Source: Bryobacterales bacterium (lineage in GTDB: Bacteria > Acidobacteriota > Terriglobia > Bryobacterales > Bryobacteraceae). Taken from it: 64,000 nt of DNA. Both the position numbers and the translations under genes were made by a program. How positions within the stretch are numbered: the stretch's first letter is position 1; every line of letters starts with the position of its first letter. The notes under the pieces were generated by a model. The model was not told the DNA's origin and did no database searches. It saw only the letters and a program-made list of their open reading frames with translations. Positions 47,474 to 56,078 of this stretch are shown here, piece by piece. The stretch lies in the NCBI GenBank assembly GCA_003167255.1, contig PMTR01000009.1, forward strand, positions 38,758 to 102,757. Reading direction: 5' to 3'.

Positions 47474-47806
47474 CTAGGTCTGCTTGGCGCCGTGCCCCAT
47501 TGTTGTATAGGTTGCACGCCGCGCCCAGCGTGCGGCCGCAACCAGGGCGAGTGGCCCAAGTATCATCACCGATATAGCCCCCCAGTCGAGCCCTTGGCCA
47601 CGCATGACCACCGTGGACGTCACGACCGACGTTAGACCGTAGCCGGTGAGCAGAATTCGGCGGTATCGGTCGAGCGGCTGCGAACTGCGGCGCAGCTCGC
47701 GCATCAGGCGCTGGTCGAAATCAGGCGGCAAGCTCGGGACAGGCGCGGCCATGGAACGCCGTAGCAAACTATCGATCTCGGCTTCGCGAGGTTCCATCTC
47801 AGTCAC
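47474..47806 (-). CDS. Small membrane protein, possible anti-sigma factor
   Basis: 110 residues: a charged N-terminal part (EAEIDSLLRRSMAAPVPSLPPDFDQRLMRELRR) followed by two hydrophobic segments (about 51-66 and 75-91). It overlaps the end of the ECF sigma gene by 8 bp, so it is translationally coupled. The PPDFDQRLMREL phrase is frequent in acidobacterial anti-sigma or sigma-linked membrane proteins. No zinc-binding HxxxCxxC motif is present, so the anti-sigma assignment rests on context. Confidence 0.65.
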   Translation of the reverse strand: MTEMEPREAEIDSLLRRSMAAPVPSLPPDFDQRLMRELRRSSQPLDRYRRILLTGYGLTSVVTSTVVMRGQGLDWGAISVMILGPLALVAAARWARRATYTTMGHGAKQT

Positions 47807-48359
47807 AAGAATATCCTTTCTCTTTCAGCATGCCATGGAGAAGCTGGCGCGCGCGATGCAGATACGATTTGGCAGTATTCGCGGGAACGCCAAGCAATTC
47901 CGCCACTTCGCCTACGCCCGAGCCCAGCCAATAGTACAGTCGTAAGGCCGATTGGTAGATCTCGGGTAGCGTTTGAATGCACTTGGCAAGGGCGTGATCG
48001 CGCTGCGCCGTTTCAGCCTGTCGGTACGGTCCCGGTCCCGGACTCACCGCCTGATAAAGAACCGTCTCGTCCGCGTGTGGGCTTCGGAAGCGAACCCGAG
48101 CCTTCAGGTTCACCGCCTGATTGAACGTGATCCGGTAGATCCAGGAGCTGAATTCGGCCTCGCCGCGAAACGACTCGATCGCGTGGTGAACCTTGAGAAA
48201 CACCTCTTGCGCCACGTCTTCCGCTTCCGGAATAAACTCCCGGCCCAAAATCGAAACCGCGAGGCGAAACACCAGAGCGCTATAGCAGCGAACCAGTTCC
48301 GCGAAAGCTTGCTGGTCGCCGCTCTGCGCGCGGGCCACGAGTTGGGAATCGCTCTCCAC
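47799..48359 (-). CDS. ECF-type RNA polymerase sigma factor
   Basis: 186 residues from GTG 48359, chosen because it starts 6 bp after the stop of the preceding gene. Region 2: AFAELVRCYSALVFRLAVSILGREFIPEAEDVAQEVFLKVHHAIESFRGEAEFSSWIYRI. Region 4: LPEIYQSALRLYYWLGSGVGEVAELLGVPANTAKSYLHRARQLL. There is no region 1 or 3, as in ECF sigma factors. It would direct RNA polymerase to a specific promoter set and is probably held by the membrane protein encoded next. Middle gene of a three-gene operon. Confidence 0.9.
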   Translation of the reverse strand: MESDSQLVARAQSGDQQAFAELVRCYSALVFRLAVSILGREFIPEAEDVAQEVFLKVHHAIESFRGEAEFSSWIYRITFNQAVNLKARVRFRSPHADETVLYQAVSPGPGPYRQAETAQRDHALAKCIQTLPEIYQSALRLYYWLGSGVGEVAELLGVPANTAKSYLHRARQLLHGMLKEKGYSCD

Positions 48360-48364
48360 TGGCG

Positions 48365-48739
48365 TTAACGCCCAGGCTTGGCTTGCAAGAAATGGAAGGC
48401 AATCAGGCCCACGCCTAAGAAAGTGAAGGGCAGAGGGGCCACCCAAGATCCATGGGACGGAGTCGGAAGAATGAGGGCGAGCACGATCATGGTTCCAACC
48501 GAGAGACTTAAAAGAACCGTTCCCAAAATCGGCAGGACGGTCGGATCGGGCGGACGGCGCTCGCGCGCCGGCTCCAATGGAAACTCCGGCAACGGTATTC
48601 CCTTTTCCATCGCCGCCATCCGCTCCTGATGAATGATCTCGATCCTTTTCTGCCGACTCTGGTGCTTCATGAAAAGATAACCAAGAATGCTTCCCGCCAA
48701 CGCGAACGTGACCATACCATCGCCGATTGTGTAGCTCAT
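48365..48739 (-). CDS. Small two-helix membrane protein
   Basis: 124 residues. An N-terminal membrane segment (about 5-24, IGDGMVTFALAGSILGYLFMK), a charged cytoplasmic stretch (RQKRIEIIHQERMAAMEKGIPLPE), and two closely spaced hydrophobic segments (about 69-89 and 97-117). The MEKGIPLPEFP phrase is typical of DUF6249-like proteins encoded next to ECF sigma factors. AAGGAG lies just upstream of the ATG. First gene of the sigma factor operon; function unknown. Confidence 0.7.
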   Translation of the reverse strand: MSYTIGDGMVTFALAGSILGYLFMKHQSRQKRIEIIHQERMAAMEKGIPLPEFPLEPARERRPPDPTVLPILGTVLLSLSVGTMIVLALILPTPSHGSWVAPLPFTFLGVGLIAFHFLQAKPGR

Positions 48740-48851
48740 TTCTCCTTCACCTCACCCTTAGGACAAGGTGTGCCGGGTGCCGGTTGCAGCGGGTCGAACA
48801 AGAATTTGGGTTCGCATTGACCAGCCGTGGGGCCTGGAACCAAGTTCGACT

Positions 48852-48880
48852 CGCCGCTGTCGCCGCTGTCGCCGCTGTCC
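48852..48880. repeat. Short 9-bp tandem repeat
   Basis: Three copies of CGCCGCTGT in a row between the cyanophycinase-like stop and the sigma operon. Probably slippage-prone microsatellite; no coding evidence. Confidence 0.6.
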
Positions 48881-48902
48881 GGGTGTCGAAGCTGGCGAGC
48901 CC

Positions 48903-49907
48903 TTAGTAAATCCCGCCCCCAGCCTGGCTGGATCGGATCGCGCCGTCTTCCACGTCGAGCGCGTATGCCGAGCCCCCGTGCCCGGTCCAGGTCTTGAGGT
49001 CGAAATCGCCTCCCCTGGGGACGCGGTACACGGCCATGCCGTGGATGGTCAATGGAACGCCAGGCTTCAAGACTTCGGCCGGTTTGCGGGCGCGGATGAA
49101 GTACACGCATCCCTCGCCCTCGACCGCGATCCGGCCATCCGCTTCGGTGAGCGCGGCGGTGCGCTCGTCGATCGAGATGGCGCGCGCCTCCGCCAGTTTG
49201 CCGCCCTCCAGCATGCGGGCGAGAAACGCCAGCGTGCGTCCCATGCGATCGCGCGCATGGAAGTGCGTGTCGGTGATAACGCCCTTAAGCGCGGGGATGC
49301 GCAGGAAACCAGTGCCCACGGTTACACGCTCGTCGAAGGGGTTGGCCAGGGCCTGCGCGGAAGTGACCGTATCTTTTTCGGCGGTGTAGATATACTCGCC
49401 CAGAACGGCCAGGCCGGCGCTGGTGCCGCCCACCGGCACGCCCTTATCGATGAGGTACTGGATGGCTTCGGAAACCGGCGTGTGGTTCCAGACCCGGACG
49501 TAGTTCCACTGATCGCCGCCGGCGATGAATAGCGCCTCGGCCTTGCGGATGCGGTCGGCGACAAAGGGGTCGCGGGCTGCTTCGGGAGTGGCCACCACCA
49601 GGCTTTCCACCGAATCGATCTTGGCCAGGCCCATCATGTAGGGGTTATATCCGTCCGAGCCGGAAGCGCGGAGCACCACTACGTCGCCGCCACCGGAGCG
49701 CTGGAGGAACCAGCGGGTAACGGAATCCACGTCCTTGCCCCCGCCAACCAGCGCGAAGCCCGGCGTGGTTCGGGTTTGGACATCGGCGGCGCTGCCGGTG
49801 AGGTAGTACTTGTAGGGCGTGTCCGCCTGGAAAGCCACGCACGGGATGAGCCAGGAGGCGAGAGCCAAAGACCGCAGCACCGCAGCCCGCGACAACCGAT
49901 ATGGCAT
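48903..49907 (-). CDS. Exported cyanophycinase-like S51 family hydrolase
   Basis: 334 residues with a signal peptide (VLRSLALASWLIPCVAFQA). Class I glutamine-amidotransferase-like fold of peptidase family S51: nucleophile serine in GGTSAGLAVLG and EALFIAGGDQWNYV before it, then TDTHFHARDRMGR, matching cyanophycinase and related proteins. Cyanophycinase hydrolyses the storage polymer cyanophycin to beta-Asp-Arg; a secreted version would scavenge external polymer. No cyanophycin synthetase is present in the window, so the real substrate may differ. Confidence 0.85.
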   Translation of the reverse strand: MPYRLSRAAVLRSLALASWLIPCVAFQADTPYKYYLTGSAADVQTRTTPGFALVGGGKDVDSVTRWFLQRSGGGDVVVLRASGSDGYNPYMMGLAKIDSVESLVVATPEAARDPFVADRIRKAEALFIAGGDQWNYVRVWNHTPVSEAIQYLIDKGVPVGGTSAGLAVLGEYIYTAEKDTVTSAQALANPFDERVTVGTGFLRIPALKGVITDTHFHARDRMGRTLAFLARMLEGGKLAEARAISIDERTAALTEADGRIAVEGEGCVYFIRARKPAEVLKPGVPLTIHGMAVYRVPRGGDFDLKTWTGHGGSAYALDVEDGAIRSSQAGGGIY

Positions 49908-50002
49908 GCAAATAGAGTAACCAAAGACAGGACTTCGTGTGGGCTCGGGGGATTGGGGCTAAATCCGTTAAAGCCCTGGTACGCATTTTCTTCTGGGAAT
50001 CC

Positions 50003-50200
50003 AGCCGCGGCGCCGCCATAATGGAGGCTACGGGCCGCGAAACCACCAAGCGCACCGGGCAGTCGTTCCCGGTGCAGGCGCAATACGCCGCCGGCAAGTG
50101 GACCGTCGTCATGCAATTGCCCGACATGGCCGCCGGCACGCCGTTGGCCGTCGCGGTCTGGAACGGCGCACAGCAGCCAAGATTGGCTGCCCACAATTCA
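50003..50200 (+). pseudogene. Fragment resembling the C-terminal end of a haem-binding EB_dh-type domain
   Basis: In one + strand frame the region reads GRETTKRTGQSFPVQAQYAAGKWTVVMQLPDMAAGTPLAVAVWNGAQQ. The pattern GKWTVV...G.P.AVAVWNGA is like the last strands of ethylbenzene-dehydrogenase-related haem-binding domains. No start codon, upstream domain or RBS belongs to it, and the frame runs into a palindromic repeat at 50173-50194. It is probably a decayed 3' remnant; homology is by eye only. Confidence 0.35.
50173..50194. repeat. Palindromic repeat GCAGCCAA...TTGGCTGC
   Basis: GCAGCCAA-GA-TTGGCTGC followed by CCAC. This is the second hairpin of the longer element at 12333-12373 occurring alone, at the 3' end of the CRTAC1 operon. 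Confidence 0.75.
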
Positions 50201-51865
50201 GCGCCCCGGTTCCGTTACGGTCAGAATCTGATCGGCCTTCACCTTCTTCAGGATCTGCACAATCCCGCTGGGCCAGCGGATCTCCAGAGAGTCAATCGCC
50301 TTCTCAGTCCCCAGCCCGAAGTGCACCCGCTTGTCGCTGGACGACATGAATCCGCCGGAAGTGGTCACATGGTTATAGAGTGTGCGGCCGGAAGCCGTGG
50401 TCAGTTTCAGCACAGCGCCGATACCGTCGCGATTACTCCGGCGGCCGATGGTGTTGACCAGCAGCCAGTGATTTCCGTTATCGGCCGAGTTCATCAGGAT
50501 ACGCGGCTTCTCAGCGAGCGATGTCACTACCAGGTCCGGGAAGCCGTCGTTGTTCAGGTCCACGAAGGCCGAGCCGCGCTGGAAACCGGCATGGTTGAAA
50601 TCGGGGCCTAACTGGGCGGAGACATCCCGGAACTCCTTGCCATTCACGTTTTCGAACATGGTGTCGGGCTGGCGCGAGATTTCGCCCATGTTATCGATGT
50701 CTCCGTTGGATGAGTAAAGATCCTTCCATCCGTCATTGTTATAGTCGACGAAACCGTTGCTCCAGCCGGAGCTATGCTCGCTGAGGCGCGATACATGAGA
50801 CAGGCCGGAAACATAGCTCATATATTTACCGCCCATGTTGCGGAACAGCCCCCATATCTGGCCCTTGAGGTTGTTATAGAAGAGGTCCGGGAAGCCGTCG
50901 TTATCGTAGTCTTTGGCGTCGGCGCCCATGGAGGAATGCGCATTGCCGTTCTCGTCATACGCGACGCCCCACTCGTAACCGGACTCCTTAAACGTCCCGT
51001 TTTTCTGGTTGATGAAGAGAAAATTCCGCACGGTGTCATTGGCCACGAATACGTCCATATAGCCGTCGCCGTTGAAATCCGCGATGGCGATACCCATTCC
51101 TTTGCCCAGTTCCTTGCCGATGCCGGACGAGTCGGTCACATCTTCGAAGCGGCCATTGCCGAGGTTGTGATAGAGACGGTGCGCGACGCTGGGATAGACC
51201 TTGGGATGGCAGTAATATTCCTGACCGTTCACAGCGCAGATCTTATCGATCTGAGGCGTCCAGACCGTGTAATTGGAGACGATGAGGTCCAGCTTGCCGT
51301 CGTTATCGTAGTCGAACCAGGCGGCGGCGACACTCACGATATCCTTCGGCTTCGTCCCGATGCCGGAGCGCTCCGTAACGTCGGTGAACGTGCCGTCGCC
51401 GTTGTTGTGGTACAGCGTATTCGGTCCCGCGTTGCAGATGAACAGATCTTGGTAGCCGTCGTTGTCGTAGTCGCCGGCAGCCACACCGAAGCTGAATCCG
51501 AGTTTCTTGCCGAGCAGGCCGGCGCGCGCAGTGACATCCTCAAACGTGCCGTCGCCGCGATTGCGGAGCAGGCAATTGTAGAAACGCGCATCCGTCTTCT
51601 CCATTTCGGGAAGCTTGGCGCCGTTGGTGAAGAAAAGGTCCATGCGGCCGTCGTTGTCGAAATCGAAGGCGGCCACTCCGCCGCACATGGTTTGCGGGAA
51701 ATACTTCCGGCCGGTGAAGTTGTTGTCCGTGCGGTAAGCGAAGTCGGATTTGGGAGCGATATCGGTGAAATGCGGCCGGCGCGGTTCCGGTTGGGCGCCG
51801 GCGGCGGCCACCCACAACGCAGCGCCCGCCACGCACAATGCGGCCACGGCCCACCACCGCCTCAT
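50198..51865 (-). CDS. CRTAC1-family protein (FG-GAP/VCBS repeats, ASPIC/UnbV)
   Basis: 555 residues with a signal peptide (ALCVAGAALWVAAAGAQ). Multiple calcium-loop repeats of the form DFDNDGRMDLFFTNGAK, DYDNDGYQDLFICN, DYDNDGKLDLIVSN and DFNGDGYMDVFVAND build a seven-bladed propeller. The last 80 residues, from GNHWLLVNTIGRRSNRDGIGAVLKLT to LEIRWPSGIVQILKKV, form the ASPIC/UnbV domain. Such proteins are extracellular or periplasmic; their function in bacteria is not established. Last gene of an overlapping run. Closest relative in this window is the + strand gene at 59735. Confidence 0.92.
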   Translation of the reverse strand: MRRWWAVAALCVAGAALWVAAAGAQPEPRRPHFTDIAPKSDFAYRTDNNFTGRKYFPQTMCGGVAAFDFDNDGRMDLFFTNGAKLPEMEKTDARFYNCLLRNRGDGTFEDVTARAGLLGKKLGFSFGVAAGDYDNDGYQDLFICNAGPNTLYHNNGDGTFTDVTERSGIGTKPKDIVSVAAAWFDYDNDGKLDLIVSNYTVWTPQIDKICAVNGQEYYCHPKVYPSVAHRLYHNLGNGRFEDVTDSSGIGKELGKGMGIAIADFNGDGYMDVFVANDTVRNFLFINQKNGTFKESGYEWGVAYDENGNAHSSMGADAKDYDNDGFPDLFYNNLKGQIWGLFRNMGGKYMSYVSGLSHVSRLSEHSSGWSNGFVDYNNDGWKDLYSSNGDIDNMGEISRQPDTMFENVNGKEFRDVSAQLGPDFNHAGFQRGSAFVDLNNDGFPDLVVTSLAEKPRILMNSADNGNHWLLVNTIGRRSNRDGIGAVLKLTTASGRTLYNHVTTSGGFMSSSDKRVHFGLGTEKAIDSLEIRWPSGIVQILKKVKADQILTVTEPGR

Positions 51866-53010
51866 CTCGGTTTGGTTCCTGCCGGGAGGGCGTCCCGCCG
51901 ATCCATGAGCTTCTGAGAGACGGCGCGTTCGCGATCGCCGTCGGCGCTGCGATTCAGCCGGTAGTAGACGGTCGCTAGAGTAGCGTGCGCCTCCGCGAAA
52001 TCGGGCGATTCCGCAATCAGAACTTCCAGCGCCCGGCGCGCCAGCTCGAGATTGCCGGTGGACAGATCGACATTGGCCAACTGATACCGCACCCCCGGAT
52101 CGTTAGGGCGCGTCCTGAGAGCGCGCTCGAAATAGCGGCGCGCCTCCGCGTACCCCTGGTCCTGCTTGGCCAGCACGCCCATGTTCAGGTTGGAGGTGAA
52201 CTCGTCGGGATCGAGGGCCAGTTCATGGGCGAAGACGGCGCGCGCGCGTTCGGAATCTCCCTGGGAAAGCAGCAGTTCGCCCAAGCGGGCATGAGCCCCG
52301 GCGAGACGGGGGTTCAAGGCGATGGCCTTCTCAAGGTCGGCGCGCGCGCTGTCGCGGTCGTGCGCGCTCAGTTCCAGAGTGCCCCGCAGCAGATAGGCTT
52401 CGGCGGAATCGCCCCGGCTGAGAATGCGGCTAATGACGGCCGTGCCGGCGGCTTCCTGGCCATCGCCGATGAGGGCGGTTCCAAAGAGATAGTCGAATCC
52501 CGCGTCGCCGGCCTTGTCTTTCTCGAGCGGGGCCAGGAGGGCCACAGCGTCCTTATATCTTCCCAGGTTGTTATAACAGACGGCGAGCAGCAGAGTGACC
52601 TGCTCCTTGAACTGAGGCGAGAGGGAGACGGCCCGTTCGAAGCGGGCGGCAGCTTCGGCGTGGCGGCCCGTTTTGTAATAGGCGAGACCCAGATTCAGCA
52701 GGAGGGCGGGATTGTCCGGGCTCTTGCGAAGACCGAGGGCGTATTCCGCGATGGCCTCGTCGTAGCGGCCCGCGCGCGCCAGGACGGTGCCCAGATTCGA
52801 ACGCGCTTGCACGGAATCGGGCTCGACGGCGAGGTATTCGCGATACGCGCGGATCGCGTCATCCAGTTCGCCTGCCTGGTGCAAGGTAATGGCATGTTGG
52901 AGGAGCGCGTCGGAACTGGCGGCGGGCTGCTGCCCGCCAAGAGTGGACGCGAGGAGGCTAATGATGAAGCAGAGTGGGGCGGGCTTGCTTTTGGGAGTGC
53001 GCGCGGTCAT
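51862..53010 (-). CDS. Exported TPR-repeat protein
   Basis: 382 residues with a signal-like hydrophobic N-terminus (LCFIISLLASTLGG). Nine or so tetratricopeptide units follow, for example DAIRAYREYLAVEPDSVQARSNLGTVLARAGRYDEAIAEYALGLRKSPDNPALLLNLGLAYYKTGRHAEAAARFERAVSLSP. TPR proteins mediate protein-protein contacts. It overlaps the genes on both sides by four bases and sits between a second TPR gene and a CRTAC1 gene. Confidence 0.88.
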   Translation of the reverse strand: MTARTPKSKPAPLCFIISLLASTLGGQQPAASSDALLQHAITLHQAGELDDAIRAYREYLAVEPDSVQARSNLGTVLARAGRYDEAIAEYALGLRKSPDNPALLLNLGLAYYKTGRHAEAAARFERAVSLSPQFKEQVTLLLAVCYNNLGRYKDAVALLAPLEKDKAGDAGFDYLFGTALIGDGQEAAGTAVISRILSRGDSAEAYLLRGTLELSAHDRDSARADLEKAIALNPRLAGAHARLGELLLSQGDSERARAVFAHELALDPDEFTSNLNMGVLAKQDQGYAEARRYFERALRTRPNDPGVRYQLANVDLSTGNLELARRALEVLIAESPDFAEAHATLATVYYRLNRSADGDRERAVSQKLMDRRDALPAGTKPR

Positions 53011-54158
53011 TGGCTTATCTCGACAGCCAGTTTTCTCAGGCGGGCGAATTCGGCTCGTTCGCGGGCGGCTTCGGCCTTCTTGCCCGCCATGGAGTAAGCT
53101 GTTGCCAAAGAGAAGTGTACCTGCGGACTGTCCGGGGCCTGCTGCCGGGCGATCTCGAGCTCTTTAATTCCCTGTTCCGCCTGGCCGGCGCTGGCCAGCA
53201 GCTTGCCCAGCACAGCGTGGGCCCCGAAGAATTGAGCATCCGCCTCGACCGCGCGCCGCGCGTACGAAATGGCCGTGTCTAAATCGCCGCGCGCCTCGTA
53301 CTCCAAGGCAATGGTCGCCAGGGCCTCCGTGTGCTTCGGGTTCAGCTCCAGTTCTTTCTGATATTCGCGCAGGCCCGCATCCTTATCGGTCGCCGACAGA
53401 AACGATCCATAGAGATAGTGGACGTTGGCCGCCTTCGGATAGGCGGCCACCAGCTCCGCGAAGTACGTTTGCGCCGCCGCGGGATCCCTCTGGGCCATCG
53501 CACAGACAGCTCGTCCGGCACTCTCAATCAAGTCCTTGTCACCCGGCGGCAGTTCTTCGGGAAAGATGGGCCGCCGCAGACCCGCGATCCCCGCGGCCTC
53601 AATTACGGCCGGGCCGGCGCCGCCATCCTTCACGACACTCATCAGCACTTGCATAGCGGACTCATACTCCTGGAGCCGCGTGAGCAGCAACATCTCGTGA
53701 AACAATACCACCCTCCTGATTTGGGGGTCGTCGCCCAAACCGAGACGGTGCGCCTGATAGATGTGATTGAGCGCCTTGGCGTACTCCTTCGTTTCAAACT
53801 CGCAGAGGCCCAGCAGCGCGAAGCCCGGGCCGGTCGTCTGATCGAGGGCTATCAGCCGGCGCAAAGAGTCCCGCGCTTCCGGATACTGGTTCTGGTCGTA
53901 AAGCAGCTCGCCCAGGAACCACCAGCCTTCGGTCCATGAAGGACGCAGCTTGACGGCCTGGCGGTACAACCCGATCGCGTCCTCGATGCGGTTTTCGGTG
54001 CGCGCCCCTGTGGCCGCCCGCGATGCCCGGTCGAACGCGGCAGAGGCAGCCTCCGGCGCCTTCTGACCGGCGGCGGCAACCGGCCCCAGAAGCGCCGCCA
54101 GGGAGAAAGCCGCGGCTGCTCGCCAGAGGACTGGAATCGCGCGCGGGGCAAAATGCAT
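53007..54158 (-). CDS. Exported TPR-repeat protein
   Basis: 383 residues from the ATG at 54158, with AAGGAG upstream inside the end of the preceding gene; the longer open frame upstream is a shadow of that gene. Signal peptide FSLAALLGPVAAAG. TPR units include AIGLYRQAVKLRPSWTEGWWFLGELLYDQNQYPEARDSLRRLIALDQ and YQKELELNPKHTEALATIALEYEARGDLDTAISYARRAVEAD. Second TPR protein of the run; it starts 2 bp after the CRTAC1 stop at 54161. Confidence 0.88.
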   Translation of the reverse strand: MHFAPRAIPVLWRAAAAFSLAALLGPVAAAGQKAPEAASAAFDRASRAATGARTENRIEDAIGLYRQAVKLRPSWTEGWWFLGELLYDQNQYPEARDSLRRLIALDQTTGPGFALLGLCEFETKEYAKALNHIYQAHRLGLGDDPQIRRVVLFHEMLLLTRLQEYESAMQVLMSVVKDGGAGPAVIEAAGIAGLRRPIFPEELPPGDKDLIESAGRAVCAMAQRDPAAAQTYFAELVAAYPKAANVHYLYGSFLSATDKDAGLREYQKELELNPKHTEALATIALEYEARGDLDTAISYARRAVEADAQFFGAHAVLGKLLASAGQAEQGIKELEIARQQAPDSPQVHFSLATAYSMAGKKAEAARERAEFARLRKLAVEISQ

Positions 54159-54160
54159 CG

Positions 54161-55969
54161 TTACGGAGTCTCCTTCACATGTAGCGCCTGATCGCCACGC
54201 ACGTCCTTCAGTGTCTGGACAATTCCCGACGGCCAATGGATGACCACCGACTCCGCCACTTCGTTCGCGCCCAACCCGAAATGCACCGGCCCGCAGCTCG
54301 ACGAGGCATAGCCCACGCTGGTGGTCATGTGGTTGTATTGCGAGCCGCTTTTGGTGGTGACTTGAATCCGCGCGCCGATGCCGTCGCGGTTGCTCCTGGT
54401 TCCTTCCAGTGCGATGTCCAGCCAGTGCCCGGCGCCGGGGCTGCGATTCATCCAGATTTCGGCCGGGTGCGCGAGCGCCGAGGTCACGACATCGATTCTG
54501 CCATCCCCGTCCAGGTCGCCGAACGCCAGGCCGCGATGGCGCGCCGCCGGCGAGACATCCAATCCTGCTTCGGCGGTGAGCGCCTCCCATCGCCCGTTGG
54601 CGCCGCCCGCGGCGCCGAGGTTCCGAAATACGGTGTTGTGCTGCTCTACTGTGGTGTTTGGCATCGGGCGGGACAACACGTCTCCGCGGCTGACGAACAG
54701 GTCCTTCCATCCGTCGTTGTCGAAATCGAAGAGTCCGACGCCGAATCCGGCCATCCGCATGCACAGCGTGCGCATGCCGCTCTGCGTGGTCACTTCCCGG
54801 AAGTCTTTCCCGGCCGCGTTCTTCCATATTGGAAAGGTCTGGTTTTCCAGCGCCGCGGTTACCAGGTCCGGGTATTCGTCGTTGTTAAAATCGCGAAAAT
54901 CCAGCCCCATTCCGGATATGAAGTTGCCGTCTTCCGGCAACGCCACGCCCTTCTGAAACGCGACTTCCTCGAACTTGTTGCCCAGATTGTGGAACAGGAA
55001 ATTATAAGATCCGTCATTGGTGACGAAAAGGTCTGGACGGCCATCCAGATCGTAATCGGCCATGCCCCCGCCCATGCCCTTCCCCACATGCGCGCGAATA
55101 CCCCATTGCTCCGAGACGTCTTCAAACTTGCCATTGCCCTTGTTCAGATACAACTGGTTAGGCAGGCCCTTATAAGACCGCGGCGAGCAATAGTCCGACA
55201 CTCCCTTGTACTCGCAGAGGGGCTCGGTGGCGTAGTCCCATTGCAGATAGTTGACCACGAACAGGTCGAGGAGACCATCGTTGTTGACATCCACCCAGAC
55301 CGCCGTAATCCCCCACATCGGCCCATATTTGGCGTCGGGGAGATTGGAGATGCCGGCCTTCTCGGTGACATCGGTGAACGTACCGTTGCCGTTGTTGTGA
55401 TAAAGCGTATTGTGGTGGACGCCTGTCACAAACAAATCGGGATAGCCGTCGTTATCGTAATCTCCCACCGCCACTCCGCTATCGAAGCCGGTGCCGGCCA
55501 GTCCGGCGGATTCGGTGACATCCGTGAATACGCCACGGCCATCGTTGCGAAACAGACGGTTGCGGTATTTCGGGTCGTCCTTTTTCAACGTGGCCAGATT
55601 GGCGCCATTGGTGAAGAAGATGTCGGGACGTCCGTCGCGATTGTAATCGAACACCGCCAGGCCTCCGGCCATAGTGGCGGGCACATGCCGCGCGACGACT
55701 TCGCCATGCTCGAGTTGGAAGGCGATGGGCTTGAGCTCGAACCGGATTGCCGGCGCCGATCCGTCCGTCGCGCGCAGCCACCAAGCCGCGCTTACCACCA
55801 GCGGAAGCAGCAAACACGTCATGCCGCTCATCACGCTGAACCCCCGCCGCACCAGGGCCCGCAAACCGTCGCGGTCTAAGATTGGCGCGGGCGGTTTCGC
55901 CGGCGCTTCCCCTGGGTGATTTCTGTCGCGGGCCGCCAGCGAAATCAGGCGACGGGAATCCATATCCAT
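54161..55969 (-). CDS. CRTAC1-family protein (FG-GAP/VCBS repeats, ASPIC/UnbV)
   Basis: 602 residues from the ATG at 55969 (another ATG follows two codons later). A membrane anchor or uncleaved signal (about 48-63, CLLLPLVVSAAWWL) follows a 45-residue cytoplasmic arm. Repeats include DYNRDGRPDIFFTNGAN, DYDNDGYPDLFVTG, DVNNDGLLDLFVVN, DYDLDGRPDLFVTNDGS and DLDGDGRIDVVTS. The ASPIC/UnbV domain is at the C-terminus (WLDIALEGTRSNRDGIGARIQVTT...WPSGIVQTLKDV). The subtype differs from its operon mate at 50198 and is closest to the gene at 61396. First of the four-gene overlapping run. Confidence 0.92.
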   Translation of the reverse strand: MDMDSRRLISLAARDRNHPGEAPAKPPAPILDRDGLRALVRRGFSVMSGMTCLLLPLVVSAAWWLRATDGSAPAIRFELKPIAFQLEHGEVVARHVPATMAGGLAVFDYNRDGRPDIFFTNGANLATLKKDDPKYRNRLFRNDGRGVFTDVTESAGLAGTGFDSGVAVGDYDNDGYPDLFVTGVHHNTLYHNNGNGTFTDVTEKAGISNLPDAKYGPMWGITAVWVDVNNDGLLDLFVVNYLQWDYATEPLCEYKGVSDYCSPRSYKGLPNQLYLNKGNGKFEDVSEQWGIRAHVGKGMGGGMADYDLDGRPDLFVTNDGSYNFLFHNLGNKFEEVAFQKGVALPEDGNFISGMGLDFRDFNNDEYPDLVTAALENQTFPIWKNAAGKDFREVTTQSGMRTLCMRMAGFGVGLFDFDNDGWKDLFVSRGDVLSRPMPNTTVEQHNTVFRNLGAAGGANGRWEALTAEAGLDVSPAARHRGLAFGDLDGDGRIDVVTSALAHPAEIWMNRSPGAGHWLDIALEGTRSNRDGIGARIQVTTKSGSQYNHMTTSVGYASSSCGPVHFGLGANEVAESVVIHWPSGIVQTLKDVRGDQALHVKETP

Positions 55970-56030
55970 CCACAATACCGCATGTGCGGAAGCCGCTGTG
56001 AGCAGCGTCCTGCAGTATGGGCTGTCGCCC

Positions 56031-56056
56031 GGCTGGCAAGCTAAAGCATGCCCCAC
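56031..56056. repeat. Degenerate palindromic repeat
   Basis: GGCAAGCTAAAGCATGCCCCAC, an imperfect copy of the GGCAGGCTGAAGCCTGCCCCAC family, between the TonB receptor stop and the CRTAC1 gene. Confidence 0.6.
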
Positions 56057-56078
56057 CTCTGAAAGCACTGGCCACAAA

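Noticed and set aside
48736-48902. Small - strand gene ahead of the sigma factor operon with ATGA overlap
   Set aside because: The frame ends suitably but has no convincing start or RBS after the cyanophycinase stop; it contains a 9-bp microsatellite.
54159-54827. N-terminal extension of the TPR gene up to 54827
   Set aside because: The extension is Arg-rich out-of-frame reading of the CRTAC1 gene; the ATG at 54158 has AAGGAG and a signal peptide.
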